Shown here: positions 7,787-14,764 of the stretch, piece by piece
Layout: every line of letters begins with the position of its first letter
Position numbering within the stretch: position 1 is the stretch's first letter
NCBI GenBank assembly: GCA_002455655.1
Contig: DKLF01000130.1
Location: 1 to 24,270 of the forward strand
DNA length: 24,270 bases
DNA from: Oscillibacter sp. UBA6647
GTDB lineage: Bacteria > Bacillota > Clostridia > Oscillospirales > Oscillospiraceae
Reading direction: 5' to 3'
Notes under the pieces: model-generated
The model's input: only the letters and a program-made list of their open reading frames with translations
Told to the model about the DNA's origin: nothing
Databases searched by the model: none
Position numbers and translations under genes: made by a program

Positions 7787-8668
7787 ATGTATGACATGAA
7801 AGCCCTTTACGAGGCAACGACCGTGGAAGAGGCCGTCTCTCTCCGCATGGAGCATCCGCAGGCCCAGATCATCGCCGGCGGGTCCGACGTGCTGGTCCAG
7901 ATGCGGGAGGGAAAGCGGGCCGGTGCGGAGCTGATTTCCATCTACGGCATTGATGCTCTGCGGGGCGTTTGTCTGGAAGAGGACGCCACGCTGCGCATTG
8001 GCTCCCTCACCAGCTTTTCCCACATTACCAAGCATCCCCTGATTCAGCAATACATTAACGTGCTGGGTCAGGCGGTGGATCAGGTAGGCGGCCCGCAAAT
8101 TCGCAACATCGGCACCATCGGAGGAAACACCTGCAACGGCGTGACCTCGGCCGACTCCGCCGCCACGCTGTTCGCCTGGGACGCAGTCATTGAGCTCACA
8201 GGACCGAAAGGGGTTCGTCGGCTTCCCATTCAGGAATTTTATATCAAGGCCGGTAAGGTGGACATCCGGGAGGGCGAACTTCAAACCGCCGTCCTGATTC
8301 CCCGGGAGAGTTATGAAAACGCCTATGGCCATTATATCAAATACGCCATGCGCAACGCCATGGACATTGCAACGCTTGGTACCTCTGTAAACGTGCGGCT
8401 GTCTGCCGACAAAAAGACCGTGGAGCGGGCACGGGTGGCCTTCGGCGTGGCAGGTCCTATTCCCCTGCGGGCCGAAACAGCGGAGAAAACCGCAAATGGT
8501 CAGCCGGTATCCGGGGAATTGGCCGAGCGGTTTGCTCAGGCGGTGAAAGAGGACATCAACCCCAGAGACAGTTGGCGCGCCAGCCGGGATTTCCGGCTGC
8601 ACATTGCCGTGGAAAGCGCCAAGCGGGGATTTATTGAAAGCGTTCGGCTGGCGGGAGGTGCGCTGTGA
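7787..8668 (+). CDS. xdhB: Xanthine dehydrogenase, FAD-binding subunit
   Basis: The 293-aa protein belongs to the vanillyl-alcohol-oxidase-like FAD domain of molybdenum hydroxylases. It carries the two flavin loops, IIAGGSDVL at residues 28-36 and IGTIGGNTCNG at 108-118, and the typical SADSAATL that follows. It takes electrons from the 2Fe-2S clusters of XdhC and passes them to NAD or another acceptor. It starts 15 bases after xdhA behind a GAGGAGGAAG site, and its TGA overlaps the xdhC start, so the three subunits should be made together. It is the only flavin subunit of this class in the window, while there are two molybdenum subunits. Confidence 0.94.
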   Translation: MYDMKALYEATTVEEAVSLRMEHPQAQIIAGGSDVLVQMREGKRAGAELISIYGIDALRGVCLEEDATLRIGSLTSFSHITKHPLIQQYINVLGQAVDQVGGPQIRNIGTIGGNTCNGVTSADSAATLFAWDAVIELTGPKGVRRLPIQEFYIKAGKVDIREGELQTAVLIPRESYENAYGHYIKYAMRNAMDIATLGTSVNVRLSADKKTVERARVAFGVAGPIPLRAETAEKTANGQPVSGELAERFAQAVKEDINPRDSWRASRDFRLHIAVESAKRGFIESVRLAGGAL

Positions 8669-9180
8669 TGGAAAAGCATGCGATGCAGTATAAACCCGTC
8701 CGTTTCACCCTCAACGGCAAAGAGGTCGAGCGAGTGGTGGACACACGGGCATCCTTGACGGATATGCTCCGCAACGATTTCCGCATGACCTCAGTGAAGA
8801 AAGGCTGCGAGGTGGGAGAGTGCGGCGCGTGCAACGTCCTCATCGACGGCGAGGCATTCAACTCTTGTATTTACCTTGCGGTTTGGGCGGATGGCAAGTC
8901 CATCCGCACGCTGGAGGGCCTGCTGGGTCCCAACGGCGAGCTGGCCGACATTCAGCAGGCCTTTGTGGACGAAGCCGCCATTCAATGCGGCTTCTGCTCC
9001 CCGGGCTTCATTCTCACCGCCGTGGAGATTCTGGAAACCGGCGAGGAATATACGGACGACCAGTTGCGTAAGCTGCTTTCGGGCCATCTGTGCCGCTGCA
9101 CGGGGTATGAAAATATCCTGCGGGCAGTGAAAAAGACGATGTACCGCAGGCTGGGAAAACCCATGTCTGAAGAAAACTGA
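8668..9180 (+). CDS. xdhC: Xanthine dehydrogenase, 2Fe-2S subunit
   Basis: The 170-aa protein carries the two 2Fe-2S clusters of the hydroxylase. The ferredoxin-type cluster uses C47, C52, C55 and C67; the second, helical-domain cluster uses C107, C110, C142 and C144 (CGFCSPG and LCRCTGY). The ATG at 8668 shares one base with the xdhB stop (TGATG), and GGGAGG (8653-8658) lies nine bases before it. A GTG one codon earlier (8665) is possible but less likely. The C-terminal tail is short, as in E. coli XdhC. Confidence 0.94.
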   Translation: MEKHAMQYKPVRFTLNGKEVERVVDTRASLTDMLRNDFRMTSVKKGCEVGECGACNVLIDGEAFNSCIYLAVWADGKSIRTLEGLLGPNGELADIQQAFVDEAAIQCGFCSPGFILTAVEILETGEEYTDDQLRKLLSGHLCRCTGYENILRAVKKTMYRRLGKPMSEEN

Positions 9181-9223
9181 CCCAACCGGCCAAGCGTTGC
9201 CGCAAGAGAGGGGAATCACTTTT

Positions 9224-9835
9224 ATGAGAACCGTCGTCACCATCGGCCGCCAGCTTGGCAGCGGGGGCCGGGAAATTGGCCTGCGCCTTGCAAAAAAGCT
9301 GGGAATCCCCTTCTATGACAAAGAGCTGCTGCGCAAAGCGGCGGAAGAGAGCGGCCTGAACGAAAAACTGTTCGACAGCTTTGACGAACGCCCAAAAAGC
9401 CTGCTGTATTCCATCGCCATGGACTCCTACATGTTTGCGCTGCCGGGCGCGGGCGTCAGCGATTCGCTGGAGCAGCAGGTGTATCAGGCCACCTTTGGCG
9501 CCATCCGCCGGGCTGCGGACGACGGTCCCTGCGTCATCATCGGCCGCTGCGCGGACTATGCGCTGGAGAATCGGGACAACGTGTTGAACCTGTTTATCCA
9601 CGCGCCTTTGGATCGTCGGATTGCCGTGGAGGCCCGGCGGCAGAAGCTTGAAGCAGAGCAGGCCCGCCAGCAGATTCTGCGGACGGACAAACACCGCGCC
9701 AGCTACTACGAGTATTACTCCGCCAAAAAGTGGGGCGCTGTGGACAGCTACGACTTCTGTCTGGACAGCAGCATTTTCGGGTACGAGGGCACTGTGGAGC
9801 TGATTGAAGCTTTGATTCGGATGAAGGAACGCTGA
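9224..9835 (+). CDS. Cytidylate-kinase-like protein
   Basis: This 203-aa protein resembles the cytidylate kinase-like family (PF13189), a branch of P-loop nucleoside monophosphate kinases common in Clostridia whose substrates are mostly unproven. The P-loop is GRQLGSGGREIG at residues 8-19, followed by the family's PFYDKELL segment near 30-37. A conserved CVIIGRCADYAL lies near residues 103-114, and an Arg-rich lid comes after it. It lies 43 bases after xdhC on the same strand, with no terminator or clear promoter between, and a terminator follows, so it is probably the last gene of the xdh operon. The ATG at 9224 follows GAGAGGGG (9205-9212). An accessory role in the Mo cofactor is inference from position only. 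Confidence 0.82.
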   Translation: MRTVVTIGRQLGSGGREIGLRLAKKLGIPFYDKELLRKAAEESGLNEKLFDSFDERPKSLLYSIAMDSYMFALPGAGVSDSLEQQVYQATFGAIRRAADDGPCVIIGRCADYALENRDNVLNLFIHAPLDRRIAVEARRQKLEAEQARQQILRTDKHRASYYEYYSAKKWGAVDSYDFCLDSSIFGYEGTVELIEALIRMKER

Positions 9836-10145
9836 TAAAACCCGCAGAAAAATTCCGCCGTCCTGAAAAGCCGTTGGCTTTGCTTGCGGGCGCAGGATGC
9901 GGGCATTAAAAAGGCCGGAGCAAATTGCTCCGGCCTTTTTTGCATTTGGGAAACCTACACACAGGAAGCAACCCCGTCCCATAGCAAGCAGCCCAACGAC
10001 CATGCCCATTCCGTGACCAACTGACCGCGCCGCCCGAAAGCGTCCCCGGCAAGCAGCCTTTTCCCCAAATTTCCGCAAAGCGGGTGAACTGCTTTATTTC
10101 GGGGCAGACTGCGCATAGAAAGTTCCTCAAAAACAAAAAACGCCC
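9836..10145. other. Intergenic region between the xdh and copper operons
   Basis: About 310 bases. It contains the terminator at 9908-9941 and, from there to the copA promoter at 10146, no coding frame, repeat or RNA fold that I can support. Confidence 0.6.
9908..9941 (+). terminator. Terminator of the xdhABC operon
   Basis: GGCCGGAGC (9913-9921) pairs perfectly with GCTCCGGCC (9927-9935) over an AAATT loop. Five A before it pair with the following T run, and six T (9936-9941) complete a textbook intrinsic terminator. Confidence 0.93.
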
Positions 10146-10174
10146 TTGACACATACCCCTACAGGGTATATGAT
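10146..10174 (+). promoter_or_regulatory. Promoter of copA-csoR-copZ
   Basis: Perfect TTGACA (10146-10151) and TATGAT (10169-10174) are exactly 17 bases apart. The first CsoR-type operator fills the spacer between the two boxes, so repressor binding would block polymerase directly. Confidence 0.88.
10153..10169. promoter_or_regulatory. CsoR-type operator 1
   Basis: ATACCCC-TAC-AGGGTAT is a 17-bp inverted repeat with six of seven arm positions matching. It has the A/T-flanked C-tract/G-tract form known for CsoR operators. It occupies the -35/-10 spacer and touches the first base of the -10 box. Confidence 0.85.
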
Positions 10175-10187
10175 GAGGGTGTAAAAA

Positions 10188-10204
10188 ATACCCCCAAGGG
10201 GTAT
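10188..10204. promoter_or_regulatory. CsoR-type operator 2
   Basis: ATACCCC-CAA-GGGGTAT is a perfect 7-bp inverted repeat with a 3-base spacer. It begins exactly 35 bp after operator 1 and lies just downstream of the expected transcription start, before the copA ribosome binding site (10219-10225). Confidence 0.88.
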
Positions 10205-10231
10205 ATTCCCCAACAGAGAAAGGAGCCAATT

Positions 10232-12472
10232 ATGCGCAAGGAAGCTTATAATATCATCGGGATGCACTGCGCAGCGTGCAGCTCGTCCGTGGAAAGGGTG
10301 ACCCGGAAGCTGCCGGGAGTTTCCCGCAGCGAGGTAAATCTCACCACGGGTGTGATGTCCATTGAATACGACGAGAGCCAAACCGCGCCGGAGGACATCG
10401 TCAAAAAAGTGGAAAAGGCGGGCTTTGGCTGCAAACCCAAGGAAGAGCACGGGCAGACCAAGCCGAAGGAAGAGATTGACGAAGGCGCGCTGGAGCTTCA
10501 GCGCACCAAGCGAAACCTTATCGGAGCAATCGTCACTACGGTGATTTTGCTGTATGTATCCATGGGACAGATGCTGCCCACTCCCCTGCCCCTGCCGGAC
10601 ATTCTGTCCATGAAAACCCATCCGGTGAACTACGCAATCACGCAGATTCTTCTCACCATCCCGGTGCTGTGGTTCGGGCGGAGCTATATGATCAGCGGTC
10701 TGAAAGCCCTGTGGCACCGCAATCCCAATATGGATTCTCTGGTGGCCATCGGCAGCAGTTGTTCGTTTTTGTACTCCCTTGCCATGACCTACCTGATTTC
10801 CGACGTTCCCCACCACGTCCATCACCTCTACTATGAGTCCGCGGCGGTGGTGCTGACCCTGATCATGGTGGGTAAATTCTTAGAGAGCCGCAATGTGCAG
10901 AAGACCAAGGGTGCGATTACCCGACTGATGGATCTGCGTCCCGATGTGGCGATTATGGCGGAGAACGGCACAGAAGTGCCCACCGCCTCCCTGAAGGCCG
11001 GAGACCTAATTCTCGTAAAGCCCGGCGCAAAAATCGCCGCCGACGGCACCGTAACTAAGGGTGAGAGCAGCGTCAACGAGGCTATGCTCACCGGCGAGAG
11101 CCTGCCTGTTGAAAAGGCGGAGGGCAGCTCCGTCATCGGTGGCAGCATCAACGGCGACGGGGTGCTGTACGTCTCCGTGACCCGGGTAGGCGAGGATTCC
11201 ACCCTCTCCAAAATCATTCGCTTCGTGGAGGATGCACAGGGGAAAAAGGCTCCCATCTCCCGCGTGGCGGACAAGGTGGCGGGTGTATTTGTCCCGGTGG
11301 TTATCGTAATTGCAATATTGGCCGCCGCCACATGGCTCATCGCGGGGCAGGACTTCCCCTTTGCCCTGCGGGTGTTCACCACCGTGCTGGTCATCGCCTG
11401 CCCCTGCGCCTTGGGCCTTGCCACCCCCACCGCCATCATGGTGGGAACCGGCCTTGGCGCTTCCAACGGCATTTTGATCCGCAGCGGCGAGGCGCTGGAA
11501 ATTACTCACAAGACCTCCGCCGTGGTGCTGGATAAAACCGGCACCGTTACCGAGGGAAAGCCTGCGGTGACGGAGATTCTTCCCCTCGGCATAGAGGAAA
11601 ATCAGCTTTTGGCGCTGGCGGCGGGCGTAGAGTCCGTGTCTCAGCACCCCTTGGCCTCCGCCATCGTGGAAGAAGCCAAGCACCGGGAGCTGCCCGCGCT
11701 GGAAGCGCCGGAGAAATTTGAAAACCTGTCGGGCCGGGGCCTGCGGGCCGAGACGGCCCACGGTACCGTCCTTGCGGGCAACCGCAGGCTGATGGAGGAG
11801 TCCGGCGTGGACCTGACGGCACTGGAAGCAGACGCGGCGCGGCTGTCCGCGCAAGCGCAGACGCCCATGTACTTTGCAAAAGACGGCTCTCTGCTGGGCC
11901 TGATTTCCGTGGCAGACCGGGTGAAGCCCTCCAGCGCCGAGGCCATTGCCGCCCTCAAGGCCCAAAACATCCGCACGGTGCTCCTCACCGGCGACAACCG
12001 TGCCGCCGCCGAGGTCATCGCTGCCCAGGTGGGCGTGGACGAGGTGGTGGCGGAGGTTCTGCCGGAGGAGAAGGCCGGAATCATCCGCCGCCTTCAGGAA
12101 GAGGGTCAGACCGTGATGATGGTAGGCGACGGCATCAACGATGCGCCCGCTCTTGCTCAGGCGGACATCGGCTGCGCCATCGGAAACGGCAGCGACGTAG
12201 CCATCGAGTCCGCACAGGTGATTCTCATGCGGGGCGACTTGAAAGACGTGGCCCGGGCCATCCGGCTTAGCCGCCTGACCATCCGAAACATCAAGCAAAA
12301 TCTGTTTTGGGCGTTTTGCTACAACACCGTGGGCATCCCCATTGCCGCCGGCGCCCTGTATCTGAGTCACGGACTGCTGCTCACCCCCATGCTGGCGGGC
12401 GCAGCCATGTCCCTCAGCTCCATCAGCGTGGTGGGCAACGCCCTGCGGCTGGGCCGCAGGAAGCTGCTGTAA
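10232..12472 (+). CDS. copA: Copper-exporting P1B-type ATPase
   Basis: The 746-aa membrane pump exports Cu(I) at the cost of ATP. One N-terminal heavy-metal domain carries MHCAAC (11-16). After it come the membrane segments, TGES (287-290) of the actuator domain, the transmembrane metal site CPC (390-392), the phosphorylation site DKTGT (434-438), the HP motif (472-473) and GDGIND (632-637). The CPC site with downstream YN (FCYNTVG) and MSLSS signatures fits the copper (P1B-1) class. A His-rich loop (HHVHH) lies near 194-198. AAAGGAG is seven bases before the ATG at 10232. It is the first gene of the operon and is followed by its own sensor and chaperone, under two CsoR operators. Confidence 0.96.
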   Translation: MRKEAYNIIGMHCAACSSSVERVTRKLPGVSRSEVNLTTGVMSIEYDESQTAPEDIVKKVEKAGFGCKPKEEHGQTKPKEEIDEGALELQRTKRNLIGAIVTTVILLYVSMGQMLPTPLPLPDILSMKTHPVNYAITQILLTIPVLWFGRSYMISGLKALWHRNPNMDSLVAIGSSCSFLYSLAMTYLISDVPHHVHHLYYESAAVVLTLIMVGKFLESRNVQKTKGAITRLMDLRPDVAIMAENGTEVPTASLKAGDLILVKPGAKIAADGTVTKGESSVNEAMLTGESLPVEKAEGSSVIGGSINGDGVLYVSVTRVGEDSTLSKIIRFVEDAQGKKAPISRVADKVAGVFVPVVIVIAILAAATWLIAGQDFPFALRVFTTVLVIACPCALGLATPTAIMVGTGLGASNGILIRSGEALEITHKTSAVVLDKTGTVTEGKPAVTEILPLGIEENQLLALAAGVESVSQHPLASAIVEEAKHRELPALEAPEKFENLSGRGLRAETAHGTVLAGNRRLMEESGVDLTALEADAARLSAQAQTPMYFAKDGSLLGLISVADRVKPSSAEAIAALKAQNIRTVLLTGDNRAAAEVIAAQVGVDEVVAEVLPEEKAGIIRRLQEEGQTVMMVGDGINDAPALAQADIGCAIGNGSDVAIESAQVILMRGDLKDVARAIRLSRLTIRNIKQNLFWAFCYNTVGIPIAAGALYLSHGLLLTPMLAGAAMSLSSISVVGNALRLGRRKLL

Positions 12473-12485
12473 GGAGAATTTGCAA

Positions 12486-12812
12486 ATGGAGGAAAAGAAG
12501 TGCCCCGACACCGGGGAAAACTGTATCTGCTGTACACGCCACAAGCACCGGGAGCCCGCCGAGGCGGACGCTCTGCTCCGCCGCCTGAACCGCATAGAGG
12601 GCCAGGTGCGGGGCATCCGGGGAATGGTGGAAAAAGAAGTTTACTGCACCGATATTCTCACGCAGGTTTCGGCGGTGCAGGCCGCGCTGAACGCCTTTGC
12701 CCGGGAGCTGCTGGGCAATCACGTAAAAACCTGCGTGGTGGAGGACATTCAGTCCGGACGCACCGAGGTGGTGGACGAACTGATGAACACCCTGCAAAAG
12801 CTGATGAAGTGA
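12486..12812 (+). CDS. csoR: Copper-sensing repressor CsoR
   Basis: This 108-aa all-helical repressor should bind the operators at 10153-10204 and release them when it binds Cu(I). The copper set C54 (VYCTDIL), H79 and C83 (NHVKTC) is complete. The nickel/cobalt RcnR pattern would need an N-terminal His instead. The signature RLNRIEGQVRGI spans residues 33-44. An extra N-terminal segment (residues 6-21) is rich in Cys and His: C6, C13, C15, C16, H19, H21. AAGGAG overlaps the copA stop, and the ATG at 12486 lies 13 bases after copA. A two-codon-longer frame gives no better start. Confidence 0.93.
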   Translation: MEEKKCPDTGENCICCTRHKHREPAEADALLRRLNRIEGQVRGIRGMVEKEVYCTDILTQVSAVQAALNAFARELLGNHVKTCVVEDIQSGRTEVVDELMNTLQKLMK

Positions 12813-12817
12813 ACGAT

Positions 12818-12829
12818 CCGCTTTTGCGG
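12818..12829 (+). other. Small intercistronic hairpin between csoR and copZ
   Basis: CCGC-TTTT-GCGG forms a short stem-loop in the 61-base gap. Overlapping alternative pairings with the following ACCGCAAGCG are possible. It has no T tract, so termination is unlikely; it may mark mRNA processing or have no role. Confidence 0.3.
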
Positions 12830-12873
12830 ACCGCAAGCGATAAAACAAATCAAATCATAAAAAGGAGACCTGT

Positions 12874-13071
12874 ATGATGAAAACCATTTCCGTACCCGAC
12901 ATGATGTGCGAAAACTGCGTCCGCCGTATTACGGAGGCCCTAACCAAGGAACACCTGAAATTTGAGGTTTCTCTGGAGAAGAAGAATGTGACCGTGGACG
13001 GCGACGAGAACTCCGTGAAGACCGCCGTGGGCGAGCTGGAGGATTTGGGCTTTACGCCTGAAGCCGTCTAA
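12874..13071 (+). CDS. copZ: Copper chaperone (CopZ-like heavy-metal domain)
   Basis: A 65-aa stand-alone heavy-metal-associated domain with the MMCENC metal loop, the MxCxxC motif, near residues 10-15, and the usual babbab-sized length. It likely carries Cu(I) to CopA, whose N-terminal domain has the same fold. Two adjacent ATG codons (12874, 12877) both suit the AAAAGGAG (12860-12867), so the exact start is uncertain by one residue. The loop starts with PDM rather than the common GM, a usual variation. It ends the operon and is followed by a strong hairpin. Confidence 0.88.
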   Translation: MMKTISVPDMMCENCVRRITEALTKEHLKFEVSLEKKNVTVDGDENSVKTAVGELEDLGFTPEAV

Positions 13072-13096
13072 AAAGGAACTTTATCTCTTAAGATAG

Positions 13097-13131
13097 AACA
13101 CGGGCGCGGCCAATTGGGCCGCGCCCGTGTT
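13097..13131 (+). terminator. Terminator of the copper operon
   Basis: A perfect 15-bp stem, AACACGGGCGCGGCC (13097-13111) with 13117-13131, and an AATTG loop. The stem is very stable, but the following TGCTCTCC has few T, so it may rely on the second hairpin downstream. Confidence 0.75.
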
Positions 13132-13163
13132 GCTCTCCCCTCTAACCCGTCCGGCACGCGAAG

Positions 13164-13196
13164 ACCGAGGGCGGAAGCAAAGCTTCCGCCCTCGGT
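13164..13196. terminator. Second hairpin terminator between copZ and htrA
   Basis: A perfect 15-bp stem (13164-13178 with 13182-13196) and a three-base loop AAA, then TTATTCT on the plus strand. It lies 14 bases past the htrA stop codon on the minus strand, so it may also end the convergent htrA transcript. Confidence 0.8.
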
Positions 13197-13210
13197 TTAT
13201 TCTGACTTGG

Positions 13211-14584
13211 TTAACGGTTATACCCGCCGTTAAAGAAGTAGTTGAAGAGGTCTTCCATACTGCCGTCATTGCTGTTGCTCCCATTCTGGGGTGTCTGCTG
13301 TGTCTCCTCCTGCTGGGAGGATTGGGCTTCCTCGCTGTCGGCGGGTACGCTGTCCCATGTGATTTCCACTGTCTGATACCCTCCCGCCCGGTAGATGGTA
13401 AAGGTAGAGGTATCTCCGGCGGAATAGGTCTTTTTCAAAGCAACCAGGTCCTCCGAGGTGGCAATGTCGGTATCGTCCACCTTGGTAATCACGTCGCCCA
13501 TTTTCAGTCCCGCCTTGTCGGCGGCGCTACCTGCCTCCACGGAGTAGACAAACACACCCTTGGTCACATCATAGCGGTACTGCGCGGCCATCTGGGCGGT
13601 CATAGTGCCCTGATTGATGCCGAGATAGGGCTTGTTGGTGACATAGCCGTTGGTCATGATGTCCTGAATCATAGCCAGCACGTCGTTCATGGGGATGGCA
13701 AAGCCCAGACCCTCCACGGATTGGCTGGAATAAGAGGAATACTTGGCGGACACGATGCCCACCACCTCGCCGTACTGGTTGAACAGGGGGCCCCCGGAGT
13801 TGCCGGGATTGATGGACGCGTCGGTCTGAATCATGTTAAAGGGAGTGCCGTCCACATTGATGGCCCGGTTCACGCTGGAAACCATCCCGCCGCTCATGGA
13901 GAAGGTGAGGTCGCCCAGCGGGTTGCCCACCGCCAGCACATGGTCGCCCACGTTCAGCGTATCGCTGTCGCCCATGGTCACGGGCTGGAGCGCCGAAGCG
14001 TCAATTTTCAAAACCGCAATGTCATACTGCTGGTCGCTGCCGATGATCTTCGCGTCATAGGTGTCGCCGTTGTAGAGTGTCACCTTCACGGTGTTGGCGT
14101 TGGCCACCACATGCTGGTTGGTGACGAGATAGCCGTCGGCGGTCAGGACAAAGCCGGACCCCGCGGAGGCTGTCTCCACGCTCTGCCCAAAGTAATTGGT
14201 CCCGGAACTTCCTGTGGTGCTGATGGAAACCACGGAGTTGACATTGGCGGCATAAACCTCCGCGTCGGTCATGGCGTTCTTTCCGTCCACTGCCTTGACG
14301 GAGACGGTGGCGGCAGTGCGGTTGGACATGTACACATCGGTGGAATTTCCGCCGCTGGAACCGCTCCACACGGCCACCCCAGCCCCCGCCGCGCCGCCAA
14401 GTAAGGCGCAGCTCAGGGCCAAAGCCACAATTTTCGCACCGCCCCGGCTCTTTTTTGCCTTTTTCCCGGAGCCCTCGTCCCAGCTCTCCCGGTACGGGGC
14501 GTCCACTGCGATCCGGGCGTCTCCCGGCTCGCTGCCGTCTTTGCGATAAGTGTAATGATACAGATTCTTTTCGTCGTTATACAT
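13211..14584 (-). CDS. htrA: HtrA/DegP-type serine protease with PDZ domain
   Basis: This 457-aa envelope protease has a cytoplasmic N terminus of about 48 residues, one membrane anchor at about 50-73, a trypsin-like domain, and one PDZ domain at about 320-415. The catalytic triad is H158 (TNQHVV), D188 (YDIAVLKI) and S263 (GNSGGPLF). A low-complexity Gln/Ser/Asn tail follows the PDZ. In Firmicutes such proteins degrade or refold misfolded exported proteins at the outer membrane face. GGAGGAA (14597-14591) precedes the ATG. The tyrosine-rich start (MYNDEKNLYHYTY) is not part of the protease and could be a regulatory or septal targeting tail. No clear promoter was identified in the 175-base gap shared with the divergent gene. 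Confidence 0.94.
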   Translation of the reverse strand: MYNDEKNLYHYTYRKDGSEPGDARIAVDAPYRESWDEGSGKKAKKSRGGAKIVALALSCALLGGAAGAGVAVWSGSSGGNSTDVYMSNRTAATVSVKAVDGKNAMTDAEVYAANVNSVVSISTTGSSGTNYFGQSVETASAGSGFVLTADGYLVTNQHVVANANTVKVTLYNGDTYDAKIIGSDQQYDIAVLKIDASALQPVTMGDSDTLNVGDHVLAVGNPLGDLTFSMSGGMVSSVNRAINVDGTPFNMIQTDASINPGNSGGPLFNQYGEVVGIVSAKYSSYSSQSVEGLGFAIPMNDVLAMIQDIMTNGYVTNKPYLGINQGTMTAQMAAQYRYDVTKGVFVYSVEAGSAADKAGLKMGDVITKVDDTDIATSEDLVALKKTYSAGDTSTFTIYRAGGYQTVEITWDSVPADSEEAQSSQQEETQQTPQNGSNSNDGSMEDLFNYFFNGGYNR

Positions 14585-14735
14585 GATAATTTCCTCCTGA
14601 CGTATATTTCCCGTCGTCTCCTGCCTGTCTTATGAAACAAGTGTCACAAAGAGACATGTCATACATATGAACGGGATATAAAAAATTTTTAAAGCATCAA
14701 CAGGCGATCCGCCGCGCTTTTGCGGCACTTCTTTC

Positions 14736-14764
14736 TTGCACCTTTGAGGGAAGTATAGTATGCT
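14736..14764 (+). promoter_or_regulatory. Possible promoter overlapping the first ATG of the FAD dehydrogenase
   Basis: TTGCAC (14736-14741) and TATGCT (14759-14764) are 17 bases apart. The -10 box would cover the ATG at 14760, so if it is real, translation must begin downstream, probably at TTG 14799. Confidence 0.4.

Noticed and set aside
13127..14404. 425-codon plus-strand frame opposite htrA
   Set aside because: It mirrors the htrA codons, starts inside a terminator hairpin, and its His/Gly-rich product looks like antisense composition, while htrA has a full catalytic triad.
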